NCBI RefSeq assembly: GCF_040939455.1
Contig: NC_134111.1
Location: 56,500,501-56,564,500 of the forward strand
Length of the DNA stretch: 64,000 nt
Source: Microcebus murinus
Taxonomy: Eukaryota > Chordata > Mammalia > Primates > Cheirogaleidae
Reading direction: 5' to 3'
Positions 12,466 through 24,391 of this stretch are shown piece by piece. Within the stretch, counting starts at the first letter, position 1, and each line of letters begins with the position of its first letter. A program made the position numbers and the translations under genes. The notes below the pieces were generated by a model. The model was not told where the DNA came from, searched no databases, and saw only the letters and a program-made list of their open reading frames with translations.

Positions 12466-12859
12466 CAAATAAGATGAGGCTGAGAAGTGGCAGTTAGTAG
12501 CACAGAGGTTATTGGTGACCTTGGGAAACGATGGAATGGTGAGAGAGGAAGAGAGGAACATTTGATTGGAAGTTCACCAGAAAATGGGAGAAGGGCATCT
12601 TCTGCTATGAAACAATAATGCCACACACTTCTAGGTTCACAGAGCTTGGAGGAAAGAAAGTGAAGCAGTGGGCTAGAAACCACCAGGGCAGAGTGACCCA
12701 GAGAAAGTACCTAGGGCAAGGAGGGGAGCGAATGGAAGCAGCTCTTTCATGAAGCCAGGCACCTGGAAGGGGACTACAATAGTCCCAGGTCACTAGAAGG
12801 GCATGTGGCTCCACACAGAAGGTGAGTTTTAGAGAAACACATCCTCAGGTTAGGTCTTC

Positions 12860-13385
12860 CGGATTCTCACAGATGAAATTAACTAAATAGGAGTTCATAA
12901 TCAATGGTTATAAAAAATGTAAGCAAACAACTTCATAAAAGTATCATGAACCAAGATCACAATTAGTTCCCCAAGAATATCAAATATTGGAGTCATCAGA
13001 CAAAGAATATGAAATAGCTATTATGAAATATTTAAAGAAATAAAAGATGAAAAACCCCCAAAATAAACAAGCAATAAGAGGCTCTCCTGTAAGACCAGGT
13101 AAATTTGAAAACAAAGCAAACAAAGCTTTTAGAAATTCAAAAAATATGTGGAATTGTTAAAGTAAAATAAAATCTCGATTGGTTAAGAGACGTATTAAGC
13201 ACAACTGAATAAAAATATTGGCAAATTACAGGATCAACCTGAAGAAATGGCACAGAATGTAGCACAGAAAGTAAGCAAATAGAATATATGAAAAGTTAAG
13301 AGATGTGGAAATAGTCATACCAGATGACTAGGAAGAGAGAAAGAGAGCCTGTAACACATGTCTAGCAGCTCAGCAAGCAGGTGAG
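12860..13385 (+). pseudogene. L1 ORF1 remnant
   Basis: 'agaatatgaaatagctatta' is followed by 'atatttaaagaaataaaag' and later 'gaagaaatggcacagaatg', with repeated lysine/glutamate-rich text and 'aagttaagagatgtgg'. This matches the coiled-coil part of primate L1 ORF1. Stops and frameshifts interrupt it throughout, so it is a dead fragment. No ORF2 follows. Confidence 0.6.
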
Positions 13386-13954
13386 CAGAAGATAAAATCT
13401 GTAGGCTCATGCGCACTGACCCTGGCCCACCAAATCTGCTTAGATTGATCTGCTCAGTGTTTCCTCCTTTGGGGAAGGTGGAGGGGGGTGTTGGGAAAAT
13501 AGCAGAGCCAGTGGAAGTTCCTAATCCTAGTTATCAATAATAAATGTAATGCTTAAACTGTAGAATCACTTACAATGTGCATGTTTTAAGATGGGACTAA
13601 AATCTTTCTGTAAAATGAATCTTGCCATGTGACATCAGAATTGTCCTGTGGGTGGTTTCTTTTTCTATATCTACAAACATATTTAAGTTTCTATTATTTA
13701 TAAAAATGAAAAGTCAAAGAATTCTTTTGAACTGTTATCTTCTTTTTCCCCTTTGATTCGGTGACAAATTTCTTGGGAGTTGAAAATTATCTACACTTGA
13801 AATGATCACCATTCATTCACTACTTGCTGCCTTCCTACTAAATCAAGAGAAATAGTTCTTTCAAAGTTAACAACTATTACTTATCATATTCAATGAATTT
13901 GCTTCCTCTCTTCTCTCTTTATGGTGCTTGATATTATTAAGCACTCATCCCTTT

Positions 13955-14960
13955 TTCTTTTATTCAATAAACATTTATTAGGTTTTTACTATAAAAGATA
14001 AGATATATTGTCTGATGTCAAGTAGTGTGCAGTCTACTTATTGTGTTTCTCCGAAAATAAGACAGGGTCTTATATTCATTTTTCCTCAAGAAGACACTCT
14101 AGGGCTTATTTTCAGGGGATGTGTTATTTTCCCCTCAAAGCCTCAGTTTGCAGCACGCACAGGATGGCCGGGGCCTGACAGTCGACCTTGTTGGTGGGGC
14201 TGCCCACTCCTTTCCAGTCACCTCTGGGATAGTAGCTGTCACCATGGGGCATGGCTTGTGCAGATACGCTGCGTAGCCACGCCCATCACTAGGTCTTATT
14301 TTTGGGGTAGGGCTTATATTGCGCAAATGCTTAGAAATCCTGCTAGGGCTTATTTTATGGGTAGGTCTTATTTTCGGGGAAACACGGTATCAGTCAACTT
14401 ATCAAAGAAGATGTGCACAACTTAGTGAAATAAAGCACTAAAGGAAAAAGTAGTACCAACAAGTGACAGAAGTATTACCTCTACCTGGGGAAGTCAGGAA
14501 AGGCTTTACACTTGCATTTTCCTGAAAGAGCGTGTGTGTTGACCAGGTGGATGGGAGCAGGCTATAGCATCATTCTCAGCAGAGGAAGCACATGAACAAA
14601 GATACAGAGGAGTAAAGCATCCAGGTTTGCTGAGGGCACTGCAAACAGTTTGGCATGCCTGGAACGTGGGAACCAAGATGGGCATAATGGCCAGAATGGA
14701 AGGCAATGCAAAATCATAGAAGACTTTGAACCCATTCAAAGGAGTTTGGACTTTATTTTATAGGCACAAAACAAGGTGCTAACAAGGTTCTCCTTCTCCT
14801 TTTTCTCCTTCTTAATATATTTGTAATTTAGGAATAACACTTTTGTAGGAAGATGGAGGCTGGATTGGGAGGCTATAAAATGGGAGATAAGAGACCACTT
14901 AAGGAAGCTTGATAAGGATTTGAACTAAGAAGGAGGCAGGCAGGTGTGGAAGATGGTAAA
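13955..14960 (-). repeat. L2 LINE, minus strand, split by a DNA transposon
   Basis: It starts 'attcaataaacatttatta', then the transposon at 14041-14387 intervenes. It resumes with 'gatgtgcacaacttagtg' and 'gtcaggaaaggctttacac', then 'ggaacgtgggaaccaagatg' and 'aaaggagtttggactttat', in reverse-complement L2 order. Confidence 0.7.
14041..14387. mobile_element. Non-autonomous DNA transposon with 23-bp TIRs and TA duplication
   Basis: Terminal inverted repeats lie at 14041-14063 and 14365-14387 and match at 20 of 23 positions; both contain 'ccgaaaataagac'. The unit is flanked by TA at 14039-14040 and 14388-14389, the target preference of Tc1/mariner-type elements. Inside, ggcttatttt / ggtcttatttt motifs recur near both ends (about 14102, 14292, 14308, 14345, 14363). 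The centre (14130-14290) is GC-rich. There is no transposase, so it depended on an autonomous relative. A hAT assignment is less likely because no 8-bp duplication is seen. A 136-codon frame crossing it is not a gene. Confidence 0.8.
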
Positions 14961-16470
14961 GTGAGTGAATGACAGTTCCATTAGAAAAAAGAGAGTATAC
15001 AAGGAAGAGGAGCAGGGTTTGGGAAGATATTCTCAGAGATGAGGAGTGTGGGCTGGGTGGGCATCCCAAAAGCTGTCTACTTCAATTGATGACCATGTAT
15101 TTCTTTCAGTCCTCTTGTTTTTTATGATATTCATCACTTTCCTCATTATATAACACATAACTTTCATTGCATATGATTTCAAACATTTTGAAAGTATAAG
15201 GAAAAGAAAAACCCTCAGTGATCTCATAATACAGATGTTTCAGAATATTTTAAAAGTGTGTTCCATGCATAGATGCACATTTTTAGAAAATTGTTTCCTA
15301 CCCTGTCTAGAATGTTATATTCTGCTTTTAACATGTAATTGGGTACCATGAGTACTGTTCTGCATATTAAAATAATCTTCAAATATATAATTTTAATGAC
15401 CATATAGTGTTTAATCCTATGAATGAACTATACTTTATTTACGTATTGATGAACATTGCAGTTGACTTCTGTTTTCCAACCAGATATAATGCTATAATAA
15501 ACATCTTTGCATATAATATTATGCACTTCTGAGTATTTCATTAGTAGAGATTCCTAGAAATGAAATTATAGTGTCTAATTTAAGAAAGAACAATTACAAA
15601 GTCTCTTGATCCATACTAACAAACTGCTTTATAAATACACTATACCAATTGGTATTCACATTGGTGTTGAGAATTGCATTAAAATTTTTTTTTCTACATG
15701 TACAGGCAAAGATTTCTTTTTTAATTTGCATTTCCTGAATTATAAGTTAATATGATTATTGGCAATTTGTATTTTCTTGGTAAATTGTCCCTTCATATTC
15801 TTTAATAATTTTTCAATTATAATGTTGTTTTTTTCTTGATTTGTGGCAATTGTTTTTATAAGTACATCGATTTTTTGTCTTCCATTTTTTTTGCAAATAT
15901 TGATATACAAAGTTTTACAGCTAAATAACTAAATATATTTCTTTTCTTTTGGAACCCTTGATTTTCTTCTCAAAACTCTTCTCTTTCAATGTCCATGACA
16001 TTGTTTTATCCAGTTTCCCATTTCTCAGTCCATTTCTCTGTGGTATCTAGCTGACACTTCTTCCTCTTTCAAATAGAGATATTTGTCATGTCCTTTGGTT
16101 CAGAAAAGTTTCTGCCAATATCCTTAAACTCAGAGATCTAATCTATCTCAAATGCCTCAGTGTTTTAAAATACTGACTCTCTTAATCTAAAAATATTTTT
16201 TTTCTGAATAAGCACTATATATAGTATAGTGCTCATAGAATCTATGAGCATTAAAAACATTAAAAAGTACAAAATAATATACAGCAAAAACTAAATCTCT
16301 TTTTCTCCCTGATCCTAGGCCATAACAATCTCTTGTGGAGCCATCTAAACATATTCTATGCATTTACAAATATCTGAGTGCATACATAAGTATGTATGTG
16401 TATGTGTATATAATTTCCCTGCACAAATATACAAATATGTACATTGTTCTTCTTTTTCTTTTCTTTTCTT

Positions 16471-16780
16471 TCCTTCTTCTTTTTTTTGGGGGGGGGCAGA
16501 GTCTTACTCTGCTGCCCAGGCTGGAGAGCAGTGGCCCAATCATAGCTCATTGTAACCTCAAATTCCTGGGCTTAAGTGATTCTCCTGCCTCAGCCTGCTC
16601 AATAGCTAGAACTACAGGTGCACAGTGCTATGCCTGGCTAATTTTTTTTTTTTTTTGAGACAGAGTCTTGCTCTGTTGCCCAGGCTCTAGTGCAACCTCC
16701 AATTCCTGAGCTCAAGTGATTCTCCTGCCTCCGCCTCCCAAAGTGCTAGGATTACAGCTATGAGCCACTCTGCCCAGAGG
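16471..16780 (-). mobile_element. Alu, minus strand
   Basis: Reversed dimeric Alu. T/G-rich tail at about 16471-16497, then the right arm from 'agtcttactctgctgccca', a T run in the middle at about 16641-16655, and a left arm ending 'aaagtgctaggattacagc'. The left arm lacks some sequence after 'gcccaggctctagtgcaac'. Diverged and older than the lemur-type copies. Confidence 0.85.
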
Positions 16781-17210
16781 CTTTTTTAGTACAGCATTTT
16801 TTAATATACTTTAGCCACTCACTCCTATTTTGTATTGAATAGTTGGTCCTTTTTCTTATTAATGTATAGCAACTTGCTTTTGATATATATTGTATATGTT
16901 ATTCCTTAGTTTTTAGTTTATATAGGAGGTTTCAGTTTGTTAGTTTGCCTACAGATTTTTTGTGATCATTATAAAAGTCAGACTTACCAATCTTTTCTTT
17001 AATGGCTTCTGAGTTTTGTGTCATACTTTCCTTCCCATGCCGATATTATTTAAAATAAAATTATTCCATATTTTATTTTGGTACTTTTATAGGTTCATTT
17101 TCATGTCTAAATCTTTGGTACATCTGGAGTTTATTTACATGTTAAGTGTCAGGTAGAAATCCAATTTTTTTTTCCAGTTTGCTATCCACTTGTCCCCATA
17201 TCATTCACTT

Positions 17211-17538
17211 TTTTTTTTGAGACAGAGTCTCGTTTTGTTGCCCAGGCTAGAATGAGTGCTGTGGTGTCAGCCTAGCTCACAGCAACCTCAAACTCCTGGT
17301 CTCAAGCGATCCTCCTGCCTCAGCCTCCCGAGTAGCTGGGACTACGGGCATGCGCCACCATGCCCAGCTAATTTTTTCTATATATATTAGTTGGCCAACT
17401 AATTTCTTTCTGTTTATAGTAGAGACGGGGTCTTGCTCTTGCTCAGGCTGGTTTCGAAGTCCTGACCTCAAGCAATCCGCCCACCTTTGCCTCCTAGAGT
17501 GCTAGGATTAAAGGTATGAGCCACCGTGCCCAGCCTAT
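17211..17538 (-). mobile_element. Lemur-type Alu, minus strand
   Basis: Reversed full Alu with the diagnostic linker 'tattagttggccaactaatt' and 'gtcttgctcttgctcagg', ending 'gagccaccgtgcccagcct'. It interrupts the old L1. Confidence 0.95.
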
Positions 17539-17657
17539 TTTAATGGCTATAGCTTTATATTGCATAGTAGAATGTCCCTCCTATTTCTCTTCAGAATTTT
17601 TCCTGGCTATTTTTGTTTATATATTTTTACATATAAACTTTTAGAATCAGCTTGTCT

Positions 17658-17900
17658 CAGTCAGTTTTGGGGGCTCACACCTGTAATCCTAGCACTCTGG
17701 GAGGCTGAGGCAGGAGGACTGCTTGGGCTCAGGTGTTCGAGCCTGAGCAAGAGCAAGACCCTACAAAAAATAGAGAATTTAGCTAGGTATAGTGGCATGC
17801 AGCTACCCCGGAGGCTGAGGCAGGAGGATCACTTGAGCTCAGGAGTGTGAGGTTGCAGTGAGCTATGATGAGTTAGATTCAAAACAAACAAACAAAAAAA
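17658..17900 (+). mobile_element. Shortened Alu with target-site duplication
   Basis: Alu with internal deletions ('gttcgagcctgagcaagagc' lacks the usual intervening bases) and tail 'aaaacaaacaaacaaaaaaa'. The 13-mer 'aatcagcttgtct' occurs just before (17645-17657) and just after it, and the old L1 text is continuous across the site. Confidence 0.85.
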
Positions 17901-18439
17901 TCAGCTTGTCTACTTCCAAATTTTAAAAATTCTTATTGCTATGTTTATTGGGATCAGGTTAAATTTGCAGATTAATTTAGGAAGAATTGACATTTTATGA
18001 TGCTGAGCCCTCCAATCCAAGAACACAGTATGCTTTCAATTTGTTCAAGTCTTCTTTTGTGTCCTTCAGAAGTGTTTTTCATTTTCTTCAAATAAATGAG
18101 GCACATTTATCTTAAAGTTTATTCTCATGTTTTTCATATTTTTGTTGCTATTAAAACATCTACTACTTCTATGGAATTCATTTTAAAATTTATATCTCTA
18201 CCATAATGTCATTTAGAAGCACCACACATGCATGCCTAGCTATTTTAAAAGATATTTCCACCTGAAAATTATGCTGTTATTTTAAACTCAACAAGTCCTA
18301 AGTTTGACTCATTATTCTCTACTCACCAAAGTACAATCTGTCTTTTTCGGATTGTATTCTTCTTCTTTGTATCTGGCGCGTGGTAGGTTTATATATGTCA
18401 TGGGAGTTGAGACACTTGCACACGTGCCTTCCCTCTCTA

Positions 18440-18500
18440 CTCCTCTCTCTTTCTCGTGTCACATAGAAACACACACACAAACACATACACAGAGAGAGGA
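18440..18500. repeat. CA-rich simple sequence
   Basis: Short purine/pyrimidine alternation (acacacacacaa, acacatacaca) next to a gagaga run, preceded by a ct-rich run. Confidence 0.6.
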
Positions 18501-18503
18501 CCA

Positions 18504-19480
18504 GATAAATAATTTGTGGGGGCCCAGTGCAAAACAAAAATGGGGGGTCCCTTGTGACAAAGTGCCATTAAATGTACTGAAATATAAAGCTTTTTCCTTT
18601 CTTCTGTGGTCTCTCTTTCGATTTGTCATGGTGCTTTTATTTGATGGTTAATGTCATCCCAGGTAAAGAAAAATTAAAATTTTTAATGATTGACATGAAT
18701 TTTAGTATTTATCTTAATGTTGTGCAATGCTAGTTTCAAACCAAAATAGAACATTTAATGTATGCAGAATCACAGAAATTACACAATTTGTGTACATGCA
18801 TATGCATTTGTTCTTAACAGAACAGTGGAGACGTTATGCAAAACTAACTCGACTGTTTTTATTTCACTTCTTGATCCACAGACATCCTACCAACATTATG
18901 TACCTTTGACTTACTGATGAGTTAAGAAACTGCAAGGAAAAGGAACTTATGTGTTACCTTATTTTCCCGTTTCCTGCCATATCTCCTTCTTCAGCTTAAG
19001 TGAGTGGCTAGTAAGGGAAATCACACGAATAAGAAAGGATATGATAGTATTCTTTGGTCATCATGTTTCTTAGAATGCTATTGTAGTCGTTCTGTGTTTG
19101 AAGTAAGTTCTGATTCAAAAGGAGGGTATGTCCTCTTGGACATGTCAGCTCTCTCCTCCCAACTTACTCAAGCATAGACATGATATGCCTGCCTTTTACT
19201 TGCTTCAAGTCTCATTGAACTTCACTCATTGTTGGTGCACTAGAATTCTATGCTCATGGGCCCTATGAAGACTACAGGTAAATGGGTGGCAAAGAGCAGC
19301 AGGTGTTTGTATGTATCCAATCTGCTCATTCACATGCTTCATTGTGCTAATGAACTTCACTTACAAAACATAAGTTCAAGGACAAAATTATTAAGAATTT
19401 CAAGACAGTGACAGCAGAGTATTAAACAACACACAGCTCCCTTCCAAGAGCAGGGTCCAGTTGTGCTGCAATAGTCCTGC
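18504..19480. repeat. Long interspersed repeat of unresolved family (tentative)
   Basis: The left part contains 'aatttgtgggggcccagtgc' and 'ggggggtcccttgtgac'. The right part contains 'ttattaagaatttcaagac' and 'gtgacagcagagtattaaac'. I associate both phrases with one old mammalian repeat, in that order, which would make the roughly 800 bp between them its interior. I cannot name the class and see no coding frame. Confidence 0.35.
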
Positions 19481-19742
19481 ACACACCTGGCTTCTCTTTC
19501 TTCTTACTACTTCATTCTCAGTTTCTAGTAGTTGCAACCAGTCATGTTAACTTAGAATTTTGAAGTTGGTTTTGGCGTTTTCTTCTCTTCCTTTCTGTTC
19601 CACCCTCTTTTCTCACTTCTATTTCTAAATCTTATCACTTCAATCTATTTCTAGTATCTGCCTTCTCCTTCTATTCCTGTTGTTATCATCCAAATTTAGA
19701 TAATTTTATTTTTCTATAGTATTTAGCAAAAGTAACCACCTG

Positions 19743-20098
19743 CTGTGAACTGAATTGTGTCCCCCCACAAGTGCATATGTTGAATCCCTAATCCCCTATG
19801 TGACTGTATTGGAAGTAGGGTCTTGACAGAGGTGATTAAGGTTAAATGAGGTCATAAAAGTAGAGCCCTAATCCAATGGGGCTGGTGTCCTTATAGCAAA
19901 GGGACTGGAGCTCTCTATTTCCACCATGTGAGGACTCAGCAAGAAGGTGGCCCTATGCAAGCCAGAAAGATAGCACTTACCAGAACCCAACCATGCTGGC
20001 ACCCTGATCTCAGACTTCTAACCTCTAAAATGTTGACAAAATAAATTTCTGTTGTTTAGAACACTCCATCTGTGATTATTTTGTTATGGTAACAAGAA
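19743..20098 (+). mobile_element. Solo LTR, MaLR/MLT1-like
   Basis: Ordered blocks are 'gctgtgaactgaattgtgtc', 'gattaaggttaaatgaggtc', 'ctggtgtccttatagc', 'accatgtgaggactcagc', 'tgctggcaccctgatctcag' and 'aataaatttctgttgttta'. Full length with no internal region. Confidence 0.75.
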
Positions 20099-20224
20099 AA
20101 AGATCAGTATATCACCTAACTCTTTCTCCTTATTTTCAGTTTTCAATCTGTTTCTATTAGTATACTTTTACTACATTAATTATCCTAAAATTATAACTCA
20201 AGTCAAAGTACTGCTTCATTTAAA

Positions 20225-20450
20225 AACATTGATGATTGCATTAAATGCCTGTTTCTCAGCCTGGCACTCAAAGACCTCCACATGAGTGGCTTTTACCTCA
20301 AGAAAACTGGATCACTTATCTCTCTCAGGAATGGCCCCCTTCTTGCCTCTGTGCTTTTGGAACACTTCCCCTCCTATGGTTGCCTGCTGAAATTCTACCT
20401 TTTATTCAAGATCTATTTCTAAATGTCTTTTTTCCTTGAAGGTTTACCTT
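20225..20450 (+). repeat. L2 LINE fragment (tentative)
   Basis: 'ctcaaagacctccacatgag' and 'ctgtgcttttggaacacttc' resemble the L2 ORF2 C-terminal and 3' UTR region. Short and diverged. Confidence 0.4.
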
Positions 20451-21697
20451 ACCTAACTGTGTTACCTCTCTTCATTTTTGGTGGGGGGTGGGGGTGGGGG
20501 AGGAATCCCCTTGGTGTTTTATTTTAAACTCCATAGAGAATTTAAATAAAATTCAAGGCAGAGTATGGCTTAGGTATTTTTCTTATTTTCTCTATTAGAC
20601 TGTATTTCATATGGATAATAGTTGTGCCTAAACTTGACTTTATAATAACTATGTGCCTTATTGTGGAATCTCTGTTTTTCATATATTAATTTAGAGAATG
20701 ATTATCTAGGGATAGAGAAACTCAAAGATGTTCTACTGTAACTATTTGCTTATTAGTCTGTCTTCACCCAATAGATGGTGGGTTCTTTGAGGTTGGAAAT
20801 ACTGAATTGCCTTTAGCATTCTCCAAAAGAAATTTAATATTGACTCAAAAATATCATCTAATATACATTGCAAGTTCCAAAAATGTGTTACGGTATTTTT
20901 AGAGCCAGGGTCCAATAAAGGTTCATCCATTGCATTTTAGTCATGTGTTTTTTCATATAAACCAAAACAGTGTCCAACTTTTTTCTTTTTTTTATACAAA
21001 ATCCAGGTCCAATTCTTTTATAGGATGTCCCACGATTTAGATTTGTCAGATTATTTCCTCATGATTAGATTTAAGTTATACATTTCAGGTAAAAATATTA
21101 TATAGGTAACATTATGTCCTTCCTATCACATTACAAATGGAGGTATGTAATTCCAGTTTATTCCATTACTAATGACTTTGAGTTTCATCTTTTGATTAAA
21201 AGAAACTCAAAGTTTCCATTGACAGGTACATTTTCTCTTTATAATTAATAAACAGATTCATTTGTGGGTCGTATTTCAAGACCAATGAATATCCTCTTTC
21301 CAAACAACTTTTTATCTGTTGGTTTTAATGTCCAATTAATGATCATTTCCTGAATCATTATTACATTGAAGGTAGTAAAACTGTATTCTTTCACATTTGG
21401 AGAACAAAAATGTATGACAAAAATCTAAATGTTTTATTTAGAAGCTCCAATAACAAAAATGTACTGATCTTTCTAAAAGGAACGGGAAATTAGCGCCCAA
21501 GGTTTAATCCCAGGGCTGAGAGCTGGGTAGAAAGGCAAAGAAAAAGCTGTAGACTAAGTAACGTATGAAGGAAGAGTCTTTTTCTAAGAGCTGTCAGTGC
21601 ATTCAGGCAAGAATAAGAGCCATTTCCTGCTAAACTAAAGCTGTGCTCATGAACAGTTACAAGTCACTTGGGTGAATACAAAAGAATAAGACTAGAA
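20451..21697. other. No gene or confident repeat identified
   Basis: AT-rich sequence with a G-run at about 20480-20505. I see nothing I can assign. Confidence 0.45.
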
Positions 21698-21918
21698 CAG
21701 GAATTGGCAAACTACGGTCCATGGGCCAAGTCTGGCCCAGGGCCTGCTTTTGTAAATAAAGTTTTATTGGAATAAAGCCACGTTCATTCATTCATATTGT
21801 CTATGGCTGCTTTTGTGCTAAAGTACCATAGTCAACAGTTGCAACAGAGACTGAGTGACCTGCAAAGCCTAAAAGATTTACTCTCTGGTCCTTTACAGAA
21901 AAAGTTTGCCAGCCTTTG
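21698..21918 (-). mobile_element. Non-autonomous hAT (Charlie-type) element
   Basis: It begins 'caggaattggcaaactacgg' and ends 'gtttgccagcctttg', giving terminal inverted repeats that start with CAG. Internal 'aaataaagttttattggaa' and 'tcatattgtctatggctgc' are hallmarks of the common MER-type hAT element also present in the other orientation at 40305-40625. Confidence 0.75.
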
Positions 21919-22034
21919 ATATAGAGTGTGTGTTTGGTAAGATGTGATTTTTATTCCAGCCTTATAGTGAGTGGCTCCAACTAAGTGAAGAATAACACAC
22001 TCAAACAAGTATGATGAAGCCCTTTACATAAGAA

Positions 22035-22275
22035 ACAATAAAGCCTGTTGCTCAGCACTAGCTCAGAACCAGCCTGCCTGGGTTCAAATCCTGAATCTAT
22101 CACTTTTTAGCTTTGTGACCTTAGGCAAGATTTTATACTTTTCTGTATCTCATATCCTTGTCTGTATAATGAGGATAATAGTCATACCTATTGCGTAGGA
22201 GTATCGTGAAGATTAAATTAATGCATATCAAGCTCCTGGACTACCACTGGTACAGAGTAAGATTCATTAACAGCC
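22035..22275 (+). repeat. MIR SINE, near full length
   Basis: 'cctgcctgggttcaaatcct', 'agctttgtgaccttaggc', 'tgaggataatagtcatacc' and 'gtgaagattaaattaatgc' follow the full MIR consensus in order. Confidence 0.85.
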
Positions 22276-23325
22276 ATGATTAGGTTAAACAACTTTGAGA
22301 AATTTTTTATTTCCTAAATCACTTAAGACAATAAAATGAAGAAATATTGATTGAATTAGTGTCCTTAAAATCAAGATAAAGTAGAACCCACTGATGATAA
22401 CCCGGACATGAAAGGAAACTGACACATTTTGAAGGCCACAGGCAGAAACCTGTCTTGTTTGGATAGGTAAAAGGACAACCGTGAAATGTTACCTAATCTC
22501 TGATGCGAAAGAAAAATGATGAATTCTGTAATTGTGCATTTATTCATATTGGTTAAAGTAATGTGCAACTCCAGTAGTTAGCAATCTTTTTATTCTTTTA
22601 CAAGGAATTATCATTTGGTAACTTAAATAGTATCTAATACCTTTGGTTGAAATCAATGAATAACTCTAGATTTCTGTTTGTAAAACCACAGATCTATGAA
22701 AATTAAATATAACTGTAGAAATTAAAATCTTCATCATCTGTAGACATTACTAGCTTTAATGTGTTAAAAAACTTACATGATTTATTATAATGGGCATTAA
22801 TCCTCTGTTGCTTTTAGCTTCACTCACTCATTCAATGAAAACTGAGCACCCAAAATATGCTACTCTCTGAACATTATAGGATTCTGTTAGCTGATATATT
22901 TATGTGTATGTGGATATTTTCATTTGAATTTATATGAATATAAAACGTTTCTTAAAGAGCTAAAAAGCACTTTATTTGCATATTGCATCAGTTAATTTCA
23001 AAACTGCGCTCTAATGTAGGGAGAAAATATGTGGTTTTTACTTCCATTTAAATCTAAAAGAAATGAAAAAATAGCACCTTGTTTTTCTTTCTAGTTCTCA
23101 AATCATGCTCACACCTATTAATGTATGTAATCTGTTGTCTAGCAGATAAAGAAGCCAAGGGTCTAAAGATTAAGGGATTTACTGGTAGTCCTGAAATTAT
23201 TTAGAGAGCCCTGGAACCCAGAGTGGGTTAGGTCCTCACCATTGTCTATTTTTTAAAATTAAGTCCATGTTGAAGAAACTTTCATAACTTGCTTCTCTTT
23301 TAGAACCTCATGTTGTAGGACCTAT
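22276..23325. other. Mostly unassigned; possible short MIR/L2 fragments
   Basis: 'cactcactcattcaatgaaa' (22821) may be a reversed L2 end, and 23130-23225 ('ctggaacccagagtgg') a reversed MIR fragment. No exon is recognised. Confidence 0.3.
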
Positions 23326-23372
23326 TGATAGACCGAAGTGATAGACCTAGTGATAGACCGAAGTCTATCACT
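23326..23372. other. Compact direct plus inverted repeat cluster
   Basis: 'tgatagaccgaagt' occurs at 23326-23339 and 23351-23364. 'agtgatagac' at 23349-23358 pairs perfectly with 'gtctatcact' at 23363-23372 across a four-base cgaa loop. The 11-mer agtgatagacc also occurs at 23337-23347. Confidence 0.8.
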
Positions 23373-24391
23373 CTAGTCCACATGCGATCAGTTCCAGATT
23401 TGGGAATGAATTCAGATCTGTTTACCCTCAAACCATTTACTTTCCACAGCCTTATAAACATGTTATAAAACAATAGGATCCCTTTTTCCATTTCTGAGTC
23501 TAAACAGCTGACACTGTATACTCAGACTATGGGCACAATTAAATTAACTTTATTAGTTTCTAGAAATTTTTAATCATACAAAAAATTCATATATATTTGG
23601 AAAACACTCATATGTCAGAGAAACTTTTATACTGAAAGAGTTTGTTAAAAACAACATTTTGAACCCAGGGACAAAGGGCCTCTTTGTGCATATACTAAAG
23701 AGGGGAGCTGCTGCCTACTTAATATTTTCCTGTACATCATTTTTCTGAGTAATATGAATTTGAAGTTCACTATCTATCTGGAAACTCTTCAGTGAATCCT
23801 GAAATATAAAATACTAGCCATATTGAATGCAGTTAATATAGTTCTGGGCAGCTGAACATTTAAGTTGGCACATTTGACTAGAAAGGAGATAGTTGTTTTC
23901 CCATCTGATGTTTCCTCAACCCCCTTACTGCCTACAAATGCTGGTCTACAGGAAATTGAGGTTCTGAGGGATGCTGGAGTGAGCCATTTGTTATGAACAT
24001 TTTCAATAAAGTGGCTCATAGACGAGTAGAATAAAACCCTCGAGGACAAGAATTTCCCTTTTTCTTGTTGCTCTTTGATGTCCCTACTTTATGTAAAACA
24101 ATTGGCATCCCAATAGCACAATGGAATTCTACGTATGTTACGATCCATCCAGGAACATAGAAATTTCTTGCATCAGCTGAAGAGTTGGTTTACTTACTTT
24201 CCATATTTGGAGACACAGGGGGAAATGCCAACTCCTTAGCGGACCTAAAATTTCCATTTGGGTTATAGCCCAGTTCTGCCATCCCGTACAATAATTGTAA
24301 TGAAGCTCAGAAGACTAATCTGAAATAGGCAATTAAGAAACTTCTCTATTTTTCTGTATATGTATACCTATGACAAAGAAAAAGGGAGGAT

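Larger units (their letters stand above)
15120..18290 (-). repeat. Old L1, minus strand, with nested Alus
   Basis: 'ctataataaacatctttgca' with 'cctagaaatgaaattatag' (15490-15570) matches reversed old-L1 3' sequence. Further on, 'aatggctatagctttatat' (17542) and 'gaagaattgacattttatg' (17981) match reversed ORF2 C-terminal text. Three Alus (16471, 17211, 17660) interrupt it. Reading frames are destroyed. The part between about 15900 and 16470 is hard to assign and could be a second copy. Confidence 0.65.

Noticed and set aside
14015..14425. 136-codon forward frame
   Set aside because: It crosses both ends of the non-autonomous DNA transposon, and the apparent peptide is translated repeat sequence.
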